Both the position numbers and the translations under genes were made by a program. A DNA stretch of 64,000 nucleotides, from assembly GCF_943734655.1 (NCBI RefSeq), contig NC_071355.1:205398939-205462938 (forward strand). The letters run 5' to 3'. This stretch comes from Sabethes cyaneus. Its lineage: Eukaryota > Arthropoda > Insecta > Diptera > Culicidae. The notes beneath the pieces are model-generated. The model saw only the letters and a program-made list of their open reading frames with translations, ran no database searches and was not told where the DNA came from. Below, one piece after another: positions 35,560 to 47,602 of this stretch (its first letter is position 1; every line of letters starts with the position of its first letter).

Positions 35560-36190
35560 ACCCTTCTAAACATCATAACGTGCTATAGCTCCCAGCTGCA
35601 CTGGGTCAAACTTTCCTCTGGCGGCATAAGCAATAGTCTCATAACCAAGCTGCGATAGCTTGTGAAGGAATGCGTCTGCCGCCAGTGACCAAAGCAAGAA
35701 GCAGAGAACTACTTATGGACTTCCTTTCATCGCCAAAATCGTGAGTGACGTTTCTCCCAATGACGCTATGATATCTCTGCTCGAAAACATTTCCTGAATC
35801 TAGCTCATTGTAGTGTGATCGATTTCATTTTGAAAGAGAGCCACACATGATTACTCTACAGCCGTAATAATTAAAGCGAAGGGCGTGTTGTCGAAAGCGC
35901 CTTCAATTTCAACGAAAGCACAAAATACCGTCTCTTGATATATGAGCGTTTTCTCGACTAACTTCACTACGCGCTGCAATGCGGTTTCTGTAGATTTCCC
36001 GTGTTGGTATGCATGTTGATTTCCATGCAACGGTGTTTTTCAAAAACTCATTGCGGATATAGTTATCCGTGATTTTCTCCATCAACTTGAGAAGACTTAT
36101 GCATGATTTTCTCTTTCTTATCTGCTTTAGGTATGCCTTTAGGTATCTGCCTACTTTCCGACAATTCCCCGGGATTTGTCCCAAAGTAAA
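35560..36190 (-). pseudogene. LINE reverse transcriptase fragment (R1/Loa/I-like)
   Basis: The reverse strand reads an opening with ISLLKLMEKITDNYIR (compare 'islTSFLLKTmErivdryIR' in these RTs). Across frameshifts it goes on to an IEGAFDNT segment, which holds the first catalytic Asp region, and then to a degraded GG-LxxLLW-like segment. Multiple stops and shifts mark it as dead. The type is the arthropod 'D-IEGAFDNT' LINE group, different from the RTE-like copies elsewhere in the window. Confidence 0.7.
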
Positions 36191-37109
36191 ACCGAGAGCT
36201 CGGAAATTATAACGCTGTCCATTTTTTGTAAGAAAGTGGGTAGAATACCATTCGGATCTGGTGATATTATAGGTACAAAAGAGCTAAGTGCCTATTTAAT
36301 CGAATACTCGAATCAGCGTACAAGCAGAGTCGAGTCGTCTGACAATTATATAACGAGACTTTCTAAAACAACAAGCATCGATTTATTCTTAACACTTTAC
36401 ACTCTGCACTTAAATAAAAGATTGCAAATAATTCTGAGTAGCCAATTGTGTTATATACAGCCAAGGATTGTCCACTACAATTTTTAACATTTTCTCTCAG
36501 TCATCACCAACCGCGAGGCCCCCATGAAGCGCGAGGCTCTGTGCGACCGCGCAGTTTTTTGTCGGGCCAAACGCCGGCTCTGCTGTATTGTGATATATAC
36601 CCGAAAACATTTAGATACATTTGTTAAATGAAGTTAAGTTTGAATATCCTTAATGCCTGTATTCGGTATATCATTTTTATCAGTTTCTTAGACTTTGTAG
36701 TTCCATTAAGAGTTAAACCATCAGACCACAATTACATATCTTCTAACTAGCTATAAACCCCGCGCGTCGCCTCGCGTCGAATCGAGAGCAAATTGGAGGT
36801 ACGCTATGTTAGGCTAACGCTATCTAACTCTATGAAGTGCAACTACGTTACTTTTGCTCGTCTTGAATGTAATCTGCTATGATTGGTCTGAGTCTTTGCT
36901 TAATGTGGGCGATTATTACCACGAAAATACATATCACGCCCCTCGTTTTGACGACAGACATAAGCCTCTTATATTTATGATGATGATTGGCGATGATTTC
37001 GCATTTTGACAATTTTTCACTTGCACAAATATCCCTTCAACAACAATTCCGAACAAATTCTTGCAGTATGGCGATGCAATCTGGAAAAAGGGAAAAACAA
37101 CCGCTCACT
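36191..37109. other. Unannotated spacer
   Basis: No domain or repeat recognised. A short GC-rich patch with 'gcgaggc' repeats lies at 36510-36570. Confidence 0.35.
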
Positions 37110-37345
37110 TTTCTACGACGTTTCACTTTCAGGACATCAAATTGGACTAGATTCAATGTATAAAGACAAAATCGGTCGAAAAAAGGGGTGGTTTTGCACT
37201 CTGGCGTGCTTGCCAAGCACAGATATCAAATTGGTATTTAAACGTCGTAAAGAATCCTCGCCCTGTTGGGACAGGCGTTTTTTGTTACTTTTGTTTTGTA
37301 AAATGAAACCACACAAAACAGATGGTGTATTTAACTGTCGTCCCT
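37110..37345 (+). repeat. ~90-bp repeat family, locus 3 (diverged, about two units)
   Basis: 'acatcaaattggactag' and 'agatatcaaattggtat' mark two units, each followed by 'gtaaagaatc' or 'gtcgaaaaaag' and 'ctctggcgtgcttgccaag', as at 8.1 and 21.0 kb. Confidence 0.65.
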
Positions 37346-37688
37346 GCCTGTGAAGTAAGGTAATCATGAAGAAAATGTATGGTGAAATTTTACCTTGAAA
37401 CTTTAGATACATTTTCACTATTAAACGTATAAAAGATTATTATAAATATGGTACTATAAAATTGCTGGACAATTTATCTAACCAACGACATATTAACAGT
37501 TACGTTTCGTTTAGTATTATAGTAGCTAATAGCATTTGAAATCTTTCATTCAAATATTACACCTCTACTTTCGGTTTCACATAGGTTACAAAAGAAGAAA
37601 AAAGAAACAAAAAGTGAAAAAAAACAGACTGGAAAACAGAAATAAGGAACAGAAATGATTTAACACGTGTGAGACTAAGGCGAAATTT
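37346..37688. other. Unannotated AT-rich spacer
   Basis: Nothing recognisable. Confidence 0.35.
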
Positions 37689-37691
37689 GTT

Positions 37692-37883
37692 GGGCCCTAT
37701 TCTCACAGTCACCTCGCTTCTCTCACGCGCCCGATTCTGGTAGTCACCCACACCTCACCTAACAGCTCCCCATTTGATTTGTACAGTCACCCAGGTGAGC
37801 GGTGTCACCTAGGTGACTCTGAGAATCGCAAATTGTGCTCTCACCTAAAAAATTTAGGTGAGGTGACTGTGAGAATAGGGCCC
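37692..37883. mobile_element. Small MITE, GGGCCCTATTCTCACAG termini
   Basis: The 192-base element has ~24-bp inverted ends starting GGGCCCTATTCTCACAGTCA, flanked by GTT on both sides (37689-37691 and 37884-37886). The interior is a series of TCACC/GGTGA palindromes. A 3-bp duplication with GGGCC-type ends suggests a PIF/Harbinger relative, with GTT in place of the more usual TWA. Confidence 0.75.
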
Positions 37884-37887
37884 GTTA

Positions 37888-38035
37888 ATCCTAATTTCGA
37901 TGTCCGATTTTAATCCCAATTTTAAGTTCAATCTAATTCCAATTTTAGCTCAATTTCAAGTATAATTTAAGCTCTGATTTCGAGTCCAATTTCTAGTACA
38001 GCTTAAACTCCAATTTCAAGTCTAATTTAGACTAC
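37888..38035. repeat. Degenerate minisatellite (TCCAATTTCAAGTCTAATTTA-like)
   Basis: Imperfect 15-30 base units such as 'ccaattttaagttcaat' and 'ccaatttcaagtctaat'. Confidence 0.6.
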
Positions 38036-40288
38036 GTCGGACTCTCGAGAAACTTAATCGAAATGGAATTCCGCTTACCTTTTCCGAATTATTAACTTTT
38101 CTGAGTATGCACTAAGAAAAGGATGAATACAGAAGAGAAAATAATAACTTATTTGTAATCGAACTTTCACAACTGAAAAAGAAAACTTTTCTAAACAAAC
38201 TGAAAAAGCTTTATTCTCGTTTCGTTATTTTTCGCTTCCTTAGTCAGGAAGAAACTAAATTAATTTTCTACTCGTAATTTGAAAGGAGAAACTTTAATGT
38301 TTTGGATTAGACAAATAACGCAAGTATTCATACCAACAACAAATCAAGTATGTTTTCAACTATTTTCCTTCAATTAATATTTATTAATCTATGTACAACC
38401 AAGACAAATAAAGACAAGAGCTTGGTCTGCCCTTCATCTTTCATCGGAGCTGTATCAAAGACGTTCGTAATCCGATTCCGTCCTGTTGTGGTTGGTTTCT
38501 TTTCCAGCCAAAAATAGTATCTTTAAACAAACAAAAACAAAGCATGACACGCCGATAATTAAAAAACGTTCCGGCTTCAAAGCGGAAGAAATATACAATG
38601 ACAGCACCAGCTATAGAAGCAATTTGCGGAAACATTTTCTACCAGCTTCCTAATCCCATGAATAAGAAAAGCACATCCGTCTCCGAAAGTTTATGCTCAT
38701 AAGAAAATTCTCCCAAAATAAATAACACACCCAGAGCAGCAAAAGCCAATAGAGCTTCTGCTAGTTCTAATCTTTTTTTTTGCGACTAGTGATAGGCGAA
38801 AATTATGATCGGATGTCACTGACGCTGACAGTAATCATACATATTGACTGGCTAGTGATTCGAAGCAAATATTGAATGAGCAACGGGAAAAGCCTCCGGA
38901 GCGGTTTGCTGGAAAGATTTGATTCCTCCACACACTTATCGCACAATAATCCTGCCAACAAAAGATCGACATCGTCGGCCGTCAGTCTTGCTTCTCCTCC
39001 CGCAACATTTCGATTAACTTAGCATACAGCCACGGGTGTATGTTTTTGTTTGGCAAACAACCTCGGCATCGAGTGGTTATTCAGTGTGAAAGAAAAAGGC
39101 AAACACAATGAAAAACAAGAAGATACAAGTTTTCCGATGAAAGTTTATGAAATAAGCTGGGGTCAAATATAGCAGAAAGCTGTATAATTATTTCACCGAT
39201 TGTGTAGGTGGTGTAAATGGTTTTCGATTCTATCGTAGAGTCCATGACGAAATGGTAGATATTTTTCTTTGTTCACTTTCTACCTCGTCTACCGGTGCTT
39301 GTTATCTGAACTTTGAAATAACAAAAAATAAACCGCTGATACCTTTCCTCAATCGATATTCAGCCGGGTCGTGTTAGCACCAGCACAAATGCAATTTGCC
39401 TCACTCGCCAGACCATAACGAGTTACAAGAAAAAGCTTAAGCTCCGGTTTCGTGAGAAATCATAATCACAATCATCATCACCGCCTTAGTCATTTTAATC
39501 ACCTTTCAGGTCGTGAAATCCGTCTTCCAGAGGTCGAACACTTCCGCACAAAGCCACAGGAAAAACCGAACCCGTCTCGGAACAGTCGAAGTTTACAAAA
39601 TAAGTTTAGAAAGTTGGCTCCTCCACTCGGTATGTAGGAAGCTAGCTGGCCGCAACCGGCAACGGAAACAAGCGAGCGAGCTGCAGCAAGGTTCGATCGC
39701 ACTGACTGGGTTGGATGGCGGTTTGCGGTGGGAAAGGTGGCCAATTGTTTGCTTCGAAAACGGAAAGTTTTCTCCGCTAAATTTTGCTGCCAAGATTGAT
39801 TTGCTGGATTTATTCAATCTGCACGGTAGATTGCACCGGAAATCACAGCAAGATGAAATTTGTCAAATTGCTTCTATAAAGTTATCGATGAAAGGAAACT
39901 TTTGTCGATCCATCATCAAAAGAGTTGTGTGAAACGCGGCTACGCGGGAAGTTTTACGTTATTTGAGACTAGATCCTAAGATTTTGCTATCAATACGATA
40001 CGCTCAGTATTATGGGTTGAATACGGAAGTGGAAGAATCTTCTCTATAGATTGCGAAGGAATGGATTTGAGTAATTTCAGCTTTCACTAATGAGGTCATT
40101 AAAATCAAATCTAAAACGTTCCCTTTGCCTTTGCACAGCAGAGCTGTTTGCACTATACGGTTTTCAAATTGTCAAATTTGAGAATTACCCCTGCTTGTGA
40201 ACATTAGGTCTGCGCTGCGGTCCGATGGTCTAACAAACCAGACTGAAAGAGAGGGGGTTGAAAGCGAAATGTAGCACAACTTGCTTAT
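38036..40288. other. Unannotated intergenic stretch
   Basis: No domain recognised. On the reverse strand (about 38790-38441) a frame of roughly 108 codons with one internal TAG encodes two hydrophobic segments; I treat it as chance or a very old remnant. Overlapping frames at 39.45-39.93 kb look non-coding. Confidence 0.35.
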
Positions 40289-41056
40289 TTAACCGTTATG
40301 TGTGCGACAAAAAAAACACCTTTAGCAGGGCGACAAGGGTACCCGGGTACCCAAAATTGATATTGTTATAACATTAACAATAGAACCATCCGTTATACAT
40401 TTGGAACCAGTTCCGAAATTATCAATCAGTACTAAACTGACCATTTCAGTTCAAAACATCTAAAAGATCCGCTAAACCAATTCTAATATTGGATTAGGCA
40501 CCCAACTCGCCATCTGTATCCCTACAGGAACCAAATTCTGGAGTGGCCAATGCGATCTAAAGTCACCAATTTATATAATTAGATGAAAAAAGGGTCCACA
40601 GTGTCAAGTTCAAAGCTAATAGGTTTATTGAAAGCTGATATTCTTTCAAAACATGCGGCTTCCCACATTTTACCGGATGTTGCTCCGGAATTACCGATTC
40701 CCGGGAACTACTTGTCATTTGATGACCAAACGTTTTATCTAATCAAAACTAGATAAATGTACGAATCAAATGCCACCGGTTTCATCCAAATCGGTTCAAC
40801 ATAACTAAAGTTATGAAGATAGCAAATCATGGGTACCCGGGTACCCTTGTCGCCCTCCTACGTAATAAAAAAATTCAAGTGACTCTCATTGCTAAACCCC
40901 TTTATGGATATGCACCAAAAAAACCTCAATTACTTAAGATCAACGAGTTTTACGATGTCGCAAAATTTCAATGACGTATGTTTTAAATTGAATGAGTTAT
41001 AACTATTTTAAAACTGAAAAGGTACCCGGGTACCCTGTCGCACACATAACGGTTAA
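40289..41056. mobile_element. piggyBac-like TTAA MITE, copy 2 (short form)
   Basis: TTAA at 40289-40292 and 41053-41056 around the same CCGTTATGTGTGCGACA termini as copy 1, with the three GGGTACCCGGGTACCC-type palindromes kept. Compared with copy 1 it lacks about 460 bases from 'acattaacaat' to 'aaccatccg'. It abuts the 3' part of the RTE-like LINE at 41057. Confidence 0.85.
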
Positions 41057-42080
41057 ATGGCTTGCCGCCCGTTGAACAAGGTTTCTCCAACTAACTCGGT
41101 TCTGGGTTATCGCTCTCCAACTCCTTAGACACCGAGTAAATACTCTCCGCCAGATCTCGTACCACCAGGTCTAACCATCTTGCTCGCTGCGCTCCTGGTC
41201 GTCTTGTTCCTACCGGATTTGAGGCAAACACCATCCGTGCAGGGTAGTTATCTGGCATTCCTGCAACATGGCCTGCCCACCGTATCCATCCAGCTTTTGT
41301 CACCTTTAGGATACATGGTTCACCGTAGAGGTGTGCAAGTTCATGGTTCATCCTCCGTCTCCATACTCCGTTCTACCGTACGCCGCCGAAGATCGTTCTT
41401 AGCACCCGTCGTACGAAACCTCCGAGCACTCGCAAGTCCTCCTAGAGCATTGTCCATGTTTCATGCCCGTAGAGAACAACCTTAGGCCGGTTGTAAGCGG
41501 TAAGCGTCTTGTACAGGATGCATTTGGTACGGGGACTTAGTCTACTCGACGGCAATTTCTTGTAAAGCCCATAGTAAGCACGACTTCCGACGATAATACA
41601 CCTCCGAATCACACGGCTGATATCATTGTGCGCCGTTACCTTCAAGCTCATCGCCGTCGATCATTATACTTCTGCCCAAGCGGTGTCGGTCGGCCTCGGT
41701 TTCGCTGGCCAGCATGTATTTTGTTTTAGACGTATCTACTTTTAACCTAATCTTTTCTGCTTCGCGCTTTAGTCTGGTGCACTGTTCAGCCAGTTTAGAT
41801 GCTCTGCCGATAATATCCATGTCATCGGCCAAGCAGACGGATTGACTAGATTTGTTGAAGATCGTGCACCGCGTGTTGATATCCGCTCGGTTCATAGCAC
41901 CTTGTACTCCTTGTAGCGCTATGTTGAACACCAGGCATGAGCGACCATCACCTTGACGAAGCCCTCTGTGTGATTCGAATGAACTTGACAATCCACCCGA
42001 AATCCGAACACAGCATTGTGTACCGTTCATCGTAGATTAAATCGGTTTGAAGCGCTTCCTGGGGAAGCTGTTCTCGTTCA
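41057..42080 (-). pseudogene. RTE-like LINE 1, RT C-terminal part
   Basis: The reverse strand encodes, across frameshifts, a segment with GLRQGDG, then CLADDMDIIGR (the ADD catalytic pair), SKTKYMLA, YGHETWTM, and the typical tail IRWAGHVAGMP...NPVGTRRPGAQRARWLD. This order belongs to the endonuclease-RT LINEs annotated as CFDP2/RTE-like. The upstream part of the same element continues beyond the inserted second LINE at 45249. The 3' end is cut by the TTAA MITE. Confidence 0.8.
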
Positions 42081-42806
<726 letters not shown>

Positions 42807-42912
42807 CGTCAACCGATGTAGACTAGTATAATATATACAATTTTCTCATATAAAAGTCTTATAATTAAATGAAGATTAAAAAGTATACTTATTCTTTTGT
42901 ATCGTTCGCTAC

Positions 42913-44091
42913 CATTAGCGTAGCTAGAGGGGGTGCCTGGGGTACCAGGCCCCCTCCAGAATTCTGCAGGCCCCCTCCAGAAATTTTCCTCATTGGAATT
43001 GGAATTGTATATGTTCCCGCTGTGTAGATATTTTCTTTTTCATTGGGCATAGCAAAAGCGTAGTTGTCGTCGTCGTCAGTAGCTTAGTAGCCACCCTGGT
43101 TCATGCTGTTTAAAGCGTTCGTCTCCATTCAACTACATCTTGGGCCACTCGTCGCAAATTTCCCACTCGCAGAAGTCGCAAATCACTTTCGACCTGGTCG
43201 AGCCATCACGTTGAGCCTTCCTGTTCCTGGTGCTGGTGCAGTTGTTAAAGAGAACTATTTTCGTTGCACTGTAGCCTATTGACTTTCGCCAGATGACGAT
43301 GGCAATCTCTCCAAACAGTGCTTGTAGCTCATGATTCATACGTTTCCGTTACTCTCCGCTTTCAGTTTGTACTCCGCCAAATATCGTCCGCAGTATCTTC
43401 TGCTCTAAAATCACGTATGGCTAGCGTTTTGCGGAGGGCTAAGGAAGCCTAATTTCCCGCTTGAATGCGCAACTAGATCTTCTTACTAGTGTTGTTGTCC
43501 GTGTGCACCAGCAATACCAAATATACGAACCCGTCTGCCACTTCTACTTCGTCGCCATCAAAAGTTACCGTCCGCGAGAGGCACGCATTTGTTTCCTTTG
43601 AGTATTTGGTCTTGGCCGCATTTACGTTTAGAACACTTGTCCTAGATTCCGATTTCGTCGAATCACCCCTTCAAGTGCAATGTTGAATAGCATGCAAAAT
43701 AAGCCGTCACCTTGACCCAACTTTCGTCGCGTCTCAAAGTAACTCGAAAGTATCCCCGAGATGCACACGAAACACAACACTCTCTCCAATGTAGCTCTGC
43801 TCAGTTCGTCAGTTTATTCAGAAAACCGTTTTCGTGCATTATCTGCCATAGCTGGTCTCAACCGACTGTATCGTATCTTGCTTTGAAATCAATAAAGATG
43901 TGATGCGCGGACAGGTTGTATTCACGACATATCTGGTAATTGCGCGGATCCTCATCAAGTCCGCCTGGTATTTTCCTACAAAACCTTGTGCTATCGGTGA
44001 CAGCCAGAGTAACAATATCATAATCAAAATTCAAATTTTTGGAAGGCACCCCCTAGGCCCCCTCCAGGGAAAGTTCCTAGCTACGCCAATG
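42913..44091. mobile_element. hAT-like element with GCGTAGCTAG termini
   Basis: The left end CATTAGCGTAGCTAG and right end CTAGCTACGCCAATG are near-perfect inverses, with 'aggccccctccag' also inverted inside. An exact 8-bp duplication TTCGCTAC flanks it (42905-42912 and 44092-44099), the hAT signature. It sits in the 3' UTR of LINE 2, just after the stop codon. The interior is not a transposase but a degraded LINE fragment. Confidence 0.85.
43120..44045 (-). pseudogene. RTE-like LINE fragment inside the hAT-like element
   Basis: The reverse strand reads CREYNLSAHHIFIDFKARYDTVG (shown shortened: HHIFIDFKARYDTV), the RT motif with the first catalytic Asp, then stop-ridden sequence. It ends with MNHELQALFGEIAIV and RSTRSKVICDFCEW, the C-terminal end of the same LINE type. 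The part between is shortened compared with the 58-62 kb copy. Confidence 0.75.
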
Positions 44092-44095
44092 TTCG

Positions 44096-45244
44096 CTACG
44101 CGTTACGATTACGTGTTGACTGAAAGTGATGTTTAAGTCTATGCCGAGACATTGTAAAGTCAATGGTTTCGCAGTATTGATGGCTTATGGCAAATAAATT
44201 TCGATTACGAAGTTGCCGAGTAGGTGTATAAAAGTTCAGTTTTGATAAAAGTGTTGCTGAGTCAATATGCTGCGAAACGATATCGTTTACAAATAAGACC
44301 ATTGCATATTTACGACGCTCTTTTAATGATTGTATATTTATAAGCATGCAGCGTGCTTCGTATGATGGAAGAGGAAATGTTGTCCAACCTAATTTACGAA
44401 GGGCATATAAGAGAAATTGTTTTTGTACTGATTCTATTCTCTCTTCGTGCGTGATGGAAAACGGTGACCATACAATGCTGCAGTATTCCAGTATTGACTT
44501 TACATAGGCAATGTATAATGTTTTGATTGTGTATGGATCCAAAAAAATGTAGCTAAAACGTTTAATGAAACCTAGCATGTTATTTGCCTTGTGTATTATT
44601 GCGTTATAATGGTCGATAAAATTTAGCTTGGAGTCTAAGATAATTCCTAAATCCCTAACTTTTTCACATTTTTCTACTGTTTGATTTCCTAATCTGATTG
44701 AGAGTTCTGGTGTAGTTCTTTTCCTGGTAAATGTTATTAGATTGCATTTTCTTACATTGAGTTCTAATAGGCTTTTTTTACACCATGTGTAGAATATGTG
44801 TATTTCATTCTGGAATACATTGATGTCTTCTTCATTTTTTACTTCCATAAAGAGCTTCATGTCATCGGCATATATTAGCACTTTAAGTTTCTTGAGAATG
44901 AAGGAAATGTCGTTTACATACAAAATGAAAAGAAGAGGTCCCAAATGAGACCCTTGAGGGACCCCAGAAGTGACTTGAATTGGATTCGAGTTCTTTCCGT
45001 TAAATTTAATTATTTGTTGGCGATTAGATAAATACGATTCAAGCCATTTCAGGAGCCCTGGTTGAATTCCAATTTTTTGCAATTTGAAAAGCAGCATTGG
45101 TATGTCAATGCGATCAAATGCTTTGCTAAAGTCCGTATAAAGTGCTTCTACATGGTTTCCATTATCCATTGCATTCAATGGATAGTCAATAAATTCCAGT
45201 AAATTTGTCGTAGTCGAGCGTCCTTTGAAGAAACCGTGTTGCAT
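44096..45244 (-). CDS. LINE 2 reverse transcriptase (382 codons, 5' truncated)
   Basis: An intact frame covers the RT core: GFFKGRSTTTNLLEF (residues 4-18), the first catalytic Asp in YTDFSKAFDRID (D38), SGVPQGSHLGPLLF (93-106), the ADD pair in YADDMKLF (127-128), DLGIILD, and the thumb/C-terminal segment ILEYCSIVWSP. This is the Jockey/CR1-superfamily type of LINE RT, which primes reverse transcription of element RNA at nicked target DNA. The endonuclease and N-terminal RT motifs are lost by 5' truncation, so the first Met is incidental and the protein cannot drive transposition. The stop codon lies within the hAT target duplication. The long open frame suggests a fairly young insertion. Confidence 0.85.
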   Translation of the reverse strand: MQHGFFKGRSTTTNLLEFIDYPLNAMDNGNHVEALYTDFSKAFDRIDIPMLLFKLQKIGIQPGLLKWLESYLSNRQQIIKFNGKNSNPIQVTSGVPQGSHLGPLLFILYVNDISFILKKLKVLIYADDMKLFMEVKNEEDINVFQNEIHIFYTWCKKSLLELNVRKCNLITFTRKRTTPELSIRLGNQTVEKCEKVRDLGIILDSKLNFIDHYNAIIHKANNMLGFIKRFSYIFLDPYTIKTLYIAYVKSILEYCSIVWSPFSITHEERIESVQKQFLLYALRKLGWTTFPLPSYEARCMLINIQSLKERRKYAMVLFVNDIVSQHIDSATLLSKLNFYTPTRQLRNRNLFAISHQYCETIDFTMSRHRLKHHFQSTRNRNA

Positions 45245-45248
45245 TTCT

Positions 45249-45984
45249 ATAGCTCTTCCCGGTCGATGGTATCATATGCGGCTTTGAAGTCAACGAACAA
45301 ATGGTGCGTGGAAACTCTGTATTCACAACCGTTTTAGAGGATCTGCCACAGTGTAAATAAATGATCAGTTGGGGCTGGCACCTCCTCCCCGTTTTCTGCA
45401 CCGTGGAAATCGCTTTCCCCGTCGCCATGGTTCTCCGCCTGGGCGCCATTTAGGTGTTCGTCGAAGTGCTGCTTCCACTTATCAGTCGACTCACGATCGT
45501 ACGTCAGAATACTCCCATTCTTATCCCAACACATATCGGCTCGCAGCACAAAGCCTTTGTGGGATTCGTTCAGTTACTCGTAGAACTTTTGTGTTTCCTG
45601 AGAACGATGCAGCCGCTCCAATTCTGCGTATTCCTGCTCTTCCAGGTAGCGCTTCTGCTCCCGATAGATTTAGTTTCGCAGCAAATTCGTCTGTTTGTGT
45701 TTTTCCACGTTCTGACGTGTGGCATTGCGCAACTCAACCGTCCGCGCAGCGTTCTCCTCATCCATCACCCTCCTACATTAATCATCAAACCAATCGTTCC
45801 GCAGATTTCGGGCAACATGCCCGATGGAACTCTCCGCTACATCGCTAATGGCTGTTTTGATGGCGTACCAACAATCCTCGAGAGAGGCTTGCAGCGACGT
45901 CTGGCTGCTTCAACCGCGCAAGATCTAATCGAGGCTGGCGTCGGTACCGAATGTTGTTCACAACGGAGAGTTTTGGGCTGATCT
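45249..45984 (-). pseudogene. RTE-like LINE 1, central region and start of RT
   Basis: The reverse strand reads from KISPKLSVVNNIRYR down to WKQHFDEHLNGA and HHLFVDFKAAYDTIDREEL, the linker and first RT motif of the same element whose C-terminal part is at 41.06-42.08 kb. Stops and shifts are present. The 5' side is broken by the TA-flanked MITE at 45987. Confidence 0.8.
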
Positions 45985-45986
45985 TA

Positions 45987-47600
45987 CCCAAGTAGCACTT
46001 GTAACTAATCATAAAAATAAAAAAATACAAAAAGGTTGCACAGCAGTTACATTTAGGATACTTGTAACGAGTTAGGTTACATAAAATTAAAAATAGTCTC
46101 TTTTTAGTTTTCTGGTGACAAAAATCTCAAAAAGTTACCAGGTAGTTACCAAATGACCAAATTGAAACCTTTTTTTCGAACTGTCAACAACTTGGTCGTC
46201 GCAAAACAGTCACCTTTCAGTTACGAGTTACCAAATAGTTATCAAGTGACACAAATGAAACCTTTTTCCAAACTGCTGGTCGCAAAACAGTTAATTTTCC
46301 GTTACGAGCAATTACGAAGTCAAAAAAAGTCGGCTAGTAACATTTTCGCAACAATTTGTTCACTGTTTCTTGTAAACACAACGGATTAAGGAAAAACTAG
46401 ACCTGAAGAATATTGCTAATGGTAAAGATAAACAATTGGTACACGGGTTGTGAAATGCTCTTGTAAATGCGTTTATTTACTTAATTGATGGTACTTGGAA
46501 TCTTCTCCTCCCAGACATTGGTATTAAGTAAACAAATGATGATTATTCTCAAACGTCAAAACGATCAAGTTACATCGAAACGAAACCGGCAATGAAAATA
46601 GGTTACAGTGTAACTTAGAAATGACGACATAAGAAATAAGTGACTACAACAGATTTAATATTGGTTACCGTATAACCGATACCGTAACCAGGTCGAAGGC
46701 TAAGGTTACGTACAACTAGAATGTAACTGAAATGTAACCTTCTATGATTAACACTGGTGGTAACTGTTTTATTCAAACTGAAACTATTCTTTGATACTAA
46801 ATTAACACTTTCTTTTCACAACAATCACTAAAAAATACCTTTCCCCGATATCAACAATGTGAACAATGAACAATGGCTGCTTAAAATCATTTCATGCAAT
46901 ATGCCGAAAACGATACAAAACTTCAAGGACGATGGTGTAGTAGTTAGAACCAAAGGCAAAATGGCTATGATTTTTACTGTGATAGAAGTGATAGCGAAAA
47001 CCACTTGATTTTTAATGGTTTCTAGGTGAATGCTCGACTAATTCATTATTGCTAAGAATAAATTTAAAAAATCAAAAAATTAAAATTTAAATTTTTATAT
47101 TTGATTTACAAAACATCAATTTTTCAAAGAAGTAAGTAACGAAAAGCTATATTAAATAAGAGCGCGTGAATTTTTCAAAGCTAGAATCATGCATTTCACC
47201 ATAAATTTGAAACTGCATTAAAATTTGTGTTGAAATAATAATTTATACACTCTTCTATATTCAACAGTTAAATTTACTGCTTGACGTTGACAGCCATAGA
47301 TTGAAATAATAAACCTGCTACATTTTCGCTATGCAATAAAAGTTACAAGATAACTAATTTGCCACCAATTGAAAGTCAATTTACAGTTTATGTGTAACTT
47401 CAATAGTAACCATTTTGTAACTATACATGTTACATATTGGTTATTGAGTAACTGTTAATGCAACCAGATTTAGTTACATAAGTTGCGCTATTTCGGTTAC
47501 ACAACTGTTATATTTTAGGTTACTGTAACCGAAGTTTTACATTTAAATTTGTCGCATATCAGCCGCTGCGACTCAATTGTGACAACGTGTGCTACTTGGG
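45987..47600. mobile_element. TA-flanked MITE with CCCAAGTAGCAC termini
   Basis: The termini CCCAAGTAGCAC and GTGCTACTTGGG are exact inverses with TA on both sides (45985-45986 and 47601-47602). The LINE 1 frame (…YLVMV | KISPK…) is restored when the element and one TA are removed, which confirms the boundaries. The 1614-base interior is unusually dense in GTTAC/GTAAC, especially in the outer 400 bases at each end and at 46.6-46.75 kb. No transposase. Confidence 0.85.
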
Positions 47601-47602
47601 TA

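Noticed and set aside
39513..39932. 139-codon frame
   Set aside because: No recognisable domain, overlapped by competing frames on both strands.
45369..45981. 159- and 175-codon plus-strand frames
   Set aside because: Antisense shadows of the LINE 1 linker and RT on the reverse strand.
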